A DNA stretch of 5,582 nt, taken from contig JAOZTL010000237.1 of the NCBI GenBank assembly GCA_029942205.1, positions 1 through 5,582 on the forward strand. Direction: 5' to 3'. Each line of letters opens with the position of its first letter. Position 1 is the first letter of the stretch. This document shows, in pieces, positions 4,852 to 5,582 of the stretch. This DNA is from Bacteroidales bacterium. GTDB taxonomy: Bacteria > Bacteroidota > Bacteroidia > Bacteroidales > JAOZTL01. Both the position numbers and the translations under genes were made by a program. A model generated the notes under the pieces. It did not search any database and had not been told where the DNA came from. It was given only the letters and a program-made list of their open reading frames with translations.

Positions 4852-5582
4852 AACAGCTGGCATTACTCGGGTTTCCGCTTTCACATTCTTTTTCGTGTAG
4901 TTATTTTGAACAAAAATTTAAGACTGAGAATATTAACTCTTACGAATATTCTAATGCAGAACTGGATTCGATCGATAAACTTCCTTTTTTATTAGAAAAA
5001 GAAGGTTTAGTAGGCTTTAATGTAACAATTCCTTACAAAGAGAAAATCATTCCATATTTGGATCAATTAGATGATTCAGCTAAAGAAGTGGGAGCTGTCA
5101 ATACGGTAAAAATAATTCGTAATGAAAATAAAATAAAATTAATTGGCTATAATACAGATATTTATGGTTTTGAAAAATCGTTAGATGGAGAATTAAATAA
5201 ACATAAAAAAGCCTTAATTTTAGGAACAGGCGGCGCAGCAAAAGCAGTAGCATTTGTTTTGAGAAAAGCAGGTATTAAAGTCCAATTTGTTTCACGAAAT
5301 AGAGATAATTCATTAAATTATAGCTCATTAAATAAAAAAATAATAAACACGCATACATTTATTGTAAATACTACTCCACTAGGAATGTATCCTGAAATAA
5401 GTGTGTTTCCAATGATTAATTATGACCATTTAACAGCAACACACTTTTTATACGATTTAGTTTACAATCCAGCAGAAACTTTATTTTTAGAGAAAGCACG
5501 TTTGCGTGGAGCAAAAACAAAAAATGGCTTGCAAATGCTTGAGTTACAGGCAGAAAAAGCATGGTTGATATTTACAGAATAA
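4848..5582 (+). CDS. aroE: Shikimate dehydrogenase (NADP+), EC 1.1.1.25
   Basis: This protein reduces 3-dehydroshikimate to shikimate with NADPH, on the route to chorismate and the aromatic amino acids. All diagnostic residues are present. Ser12 and Ser14 (PLSHS), Asn58 and Thr60 (NVTIPYK), Asn85 (GAVNT) and Gln229 (NGLQML) bind substrate. Lys64 and Asp104 (NTD) form the catalytic pair. GTGGAA (126-131) is the nucleotide-binding glycine loop, SRNR (149-152) probably contacts the NADP phosphate, and NTTPLGM (174-180) and DLVYNP (203-208) complete the site. At 244 residues it is compact; E. coli AroE has 272. The shortening is spread through the C-terminal half rather than caused by truncation, and the protein looks complete. 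Its ATG overlaps the DUF368 stop by 4 bp, so it is probably translated by re-initiation. The window ends on its TAA, so the following gene and any terminator are unseen. Confidence 0.96.
   Translation: MKQLALLGFPLSHSFSCSYFEQKFKTENINSYEYSNAELDSIDKLPFLLEKEGLVGFNVTIPYKEKIIPYLDQLDDSAKEVGAVNTVKIIRNENKIKLIGYNTDIYGFEKSLDGELNKHKKALILGTGGAAKAVAFVLRKAGIKVQFVSRNRDNSLNYSSLNKKIINTHTFIVNTTPLGMYPEISVFPMINYDHLTATHFLYDLVYNPAETLFLEKARLRGAKTKNGLQMLELQAEKAWLIFTE

Noticed and set aside
4848..5582. aroE as truncated, because it is short and the window stops at its end
   Set aside because: All substrate, catalytic and cofactor motifs are present through NGLQML and a final helix, and the TAA is inside the window. 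It is a compact complete enzyme.
1..5582. Defence system, mobile element, CRISPR array or biosynthetic cluster
   Set aside because: No transposase, integrase, nuclease, repeat-spacer pattern, tRNA or terminal inverted repeats. All five genes belong to housekeeping or widely conserved families.

Overview
The window reads as an ordinary, gene-dense stretch of a low-G+C Bacteroidota chromosome, probably from the Bacteroidales or a close relative. The evidence is the strong A+T bias, the lack of a Shine-Dalgarno sequence before all five start codons, a TAnnTTTG-type -7 box near the left end, and protein families typical of this phylum. These include a Bacteroidales-style PLP aminotransferase and a TPR protein / DUF368 / aroE run that I recall from Bacteroidota genomes. 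I see no mobile element, CRISPR array, tRNA, rRNA or defence cassette. All five genes lie on the + strand and are intact.

Layout. Positions 1-227 are a leader or promoter region. It has a good -7 box, a dyad that resembles a Fur box, and a conserved element ending 17 nt before the first start codon. A long-chain flavodoxin (228-755) follows and is closed by a strong intrinsic terminator (779-806). A 134-nt spacer leads to a fold-type-I PLP aminotransferase (941-2257), whose end overlaps a weaker candidate terminator (2247-2276). A spacer with possible structure (2281-2369) precedes a cytoplasmic protein made of eleven TPRs (2410-3810). After an 87-nt gap comes a DUF368 membrane protein (3898-4851), of the PopT family of polyprenyl-phosphate translocases. 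It overlaps shikimate dehydrogenase aroE (4848-5582) by 4 bp. The window ends exactly on the aroE stop codon.

How the genes may work together. The flavodoxin is a small FMN electron carrier that usually replaces ferredoxin when iron is scarce. The aminotransferase appears to be a separate amino-acid metabolism gene. DUF368 and aroE are almost certainly co-translated: one recycles the lipid carrier for cell-wall and surface polysaccharides, the other supplies chorismate precursors. The TPR gene may belong to the same transcript, since no terminator separates it from DUF368.

The most notable non-coding observation is that flavodoxin and DUF368, about 3.7 kb apart, share a near-identical 23-nt element at exactly the same distance from their start codons. 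This suggests a common promoter or regulator. I found no convincing previously undescribed multi-gene system. The unusual points are the altered FMN phosphate loop of the flavodoxin, the shared leader, and possible structured spacers.
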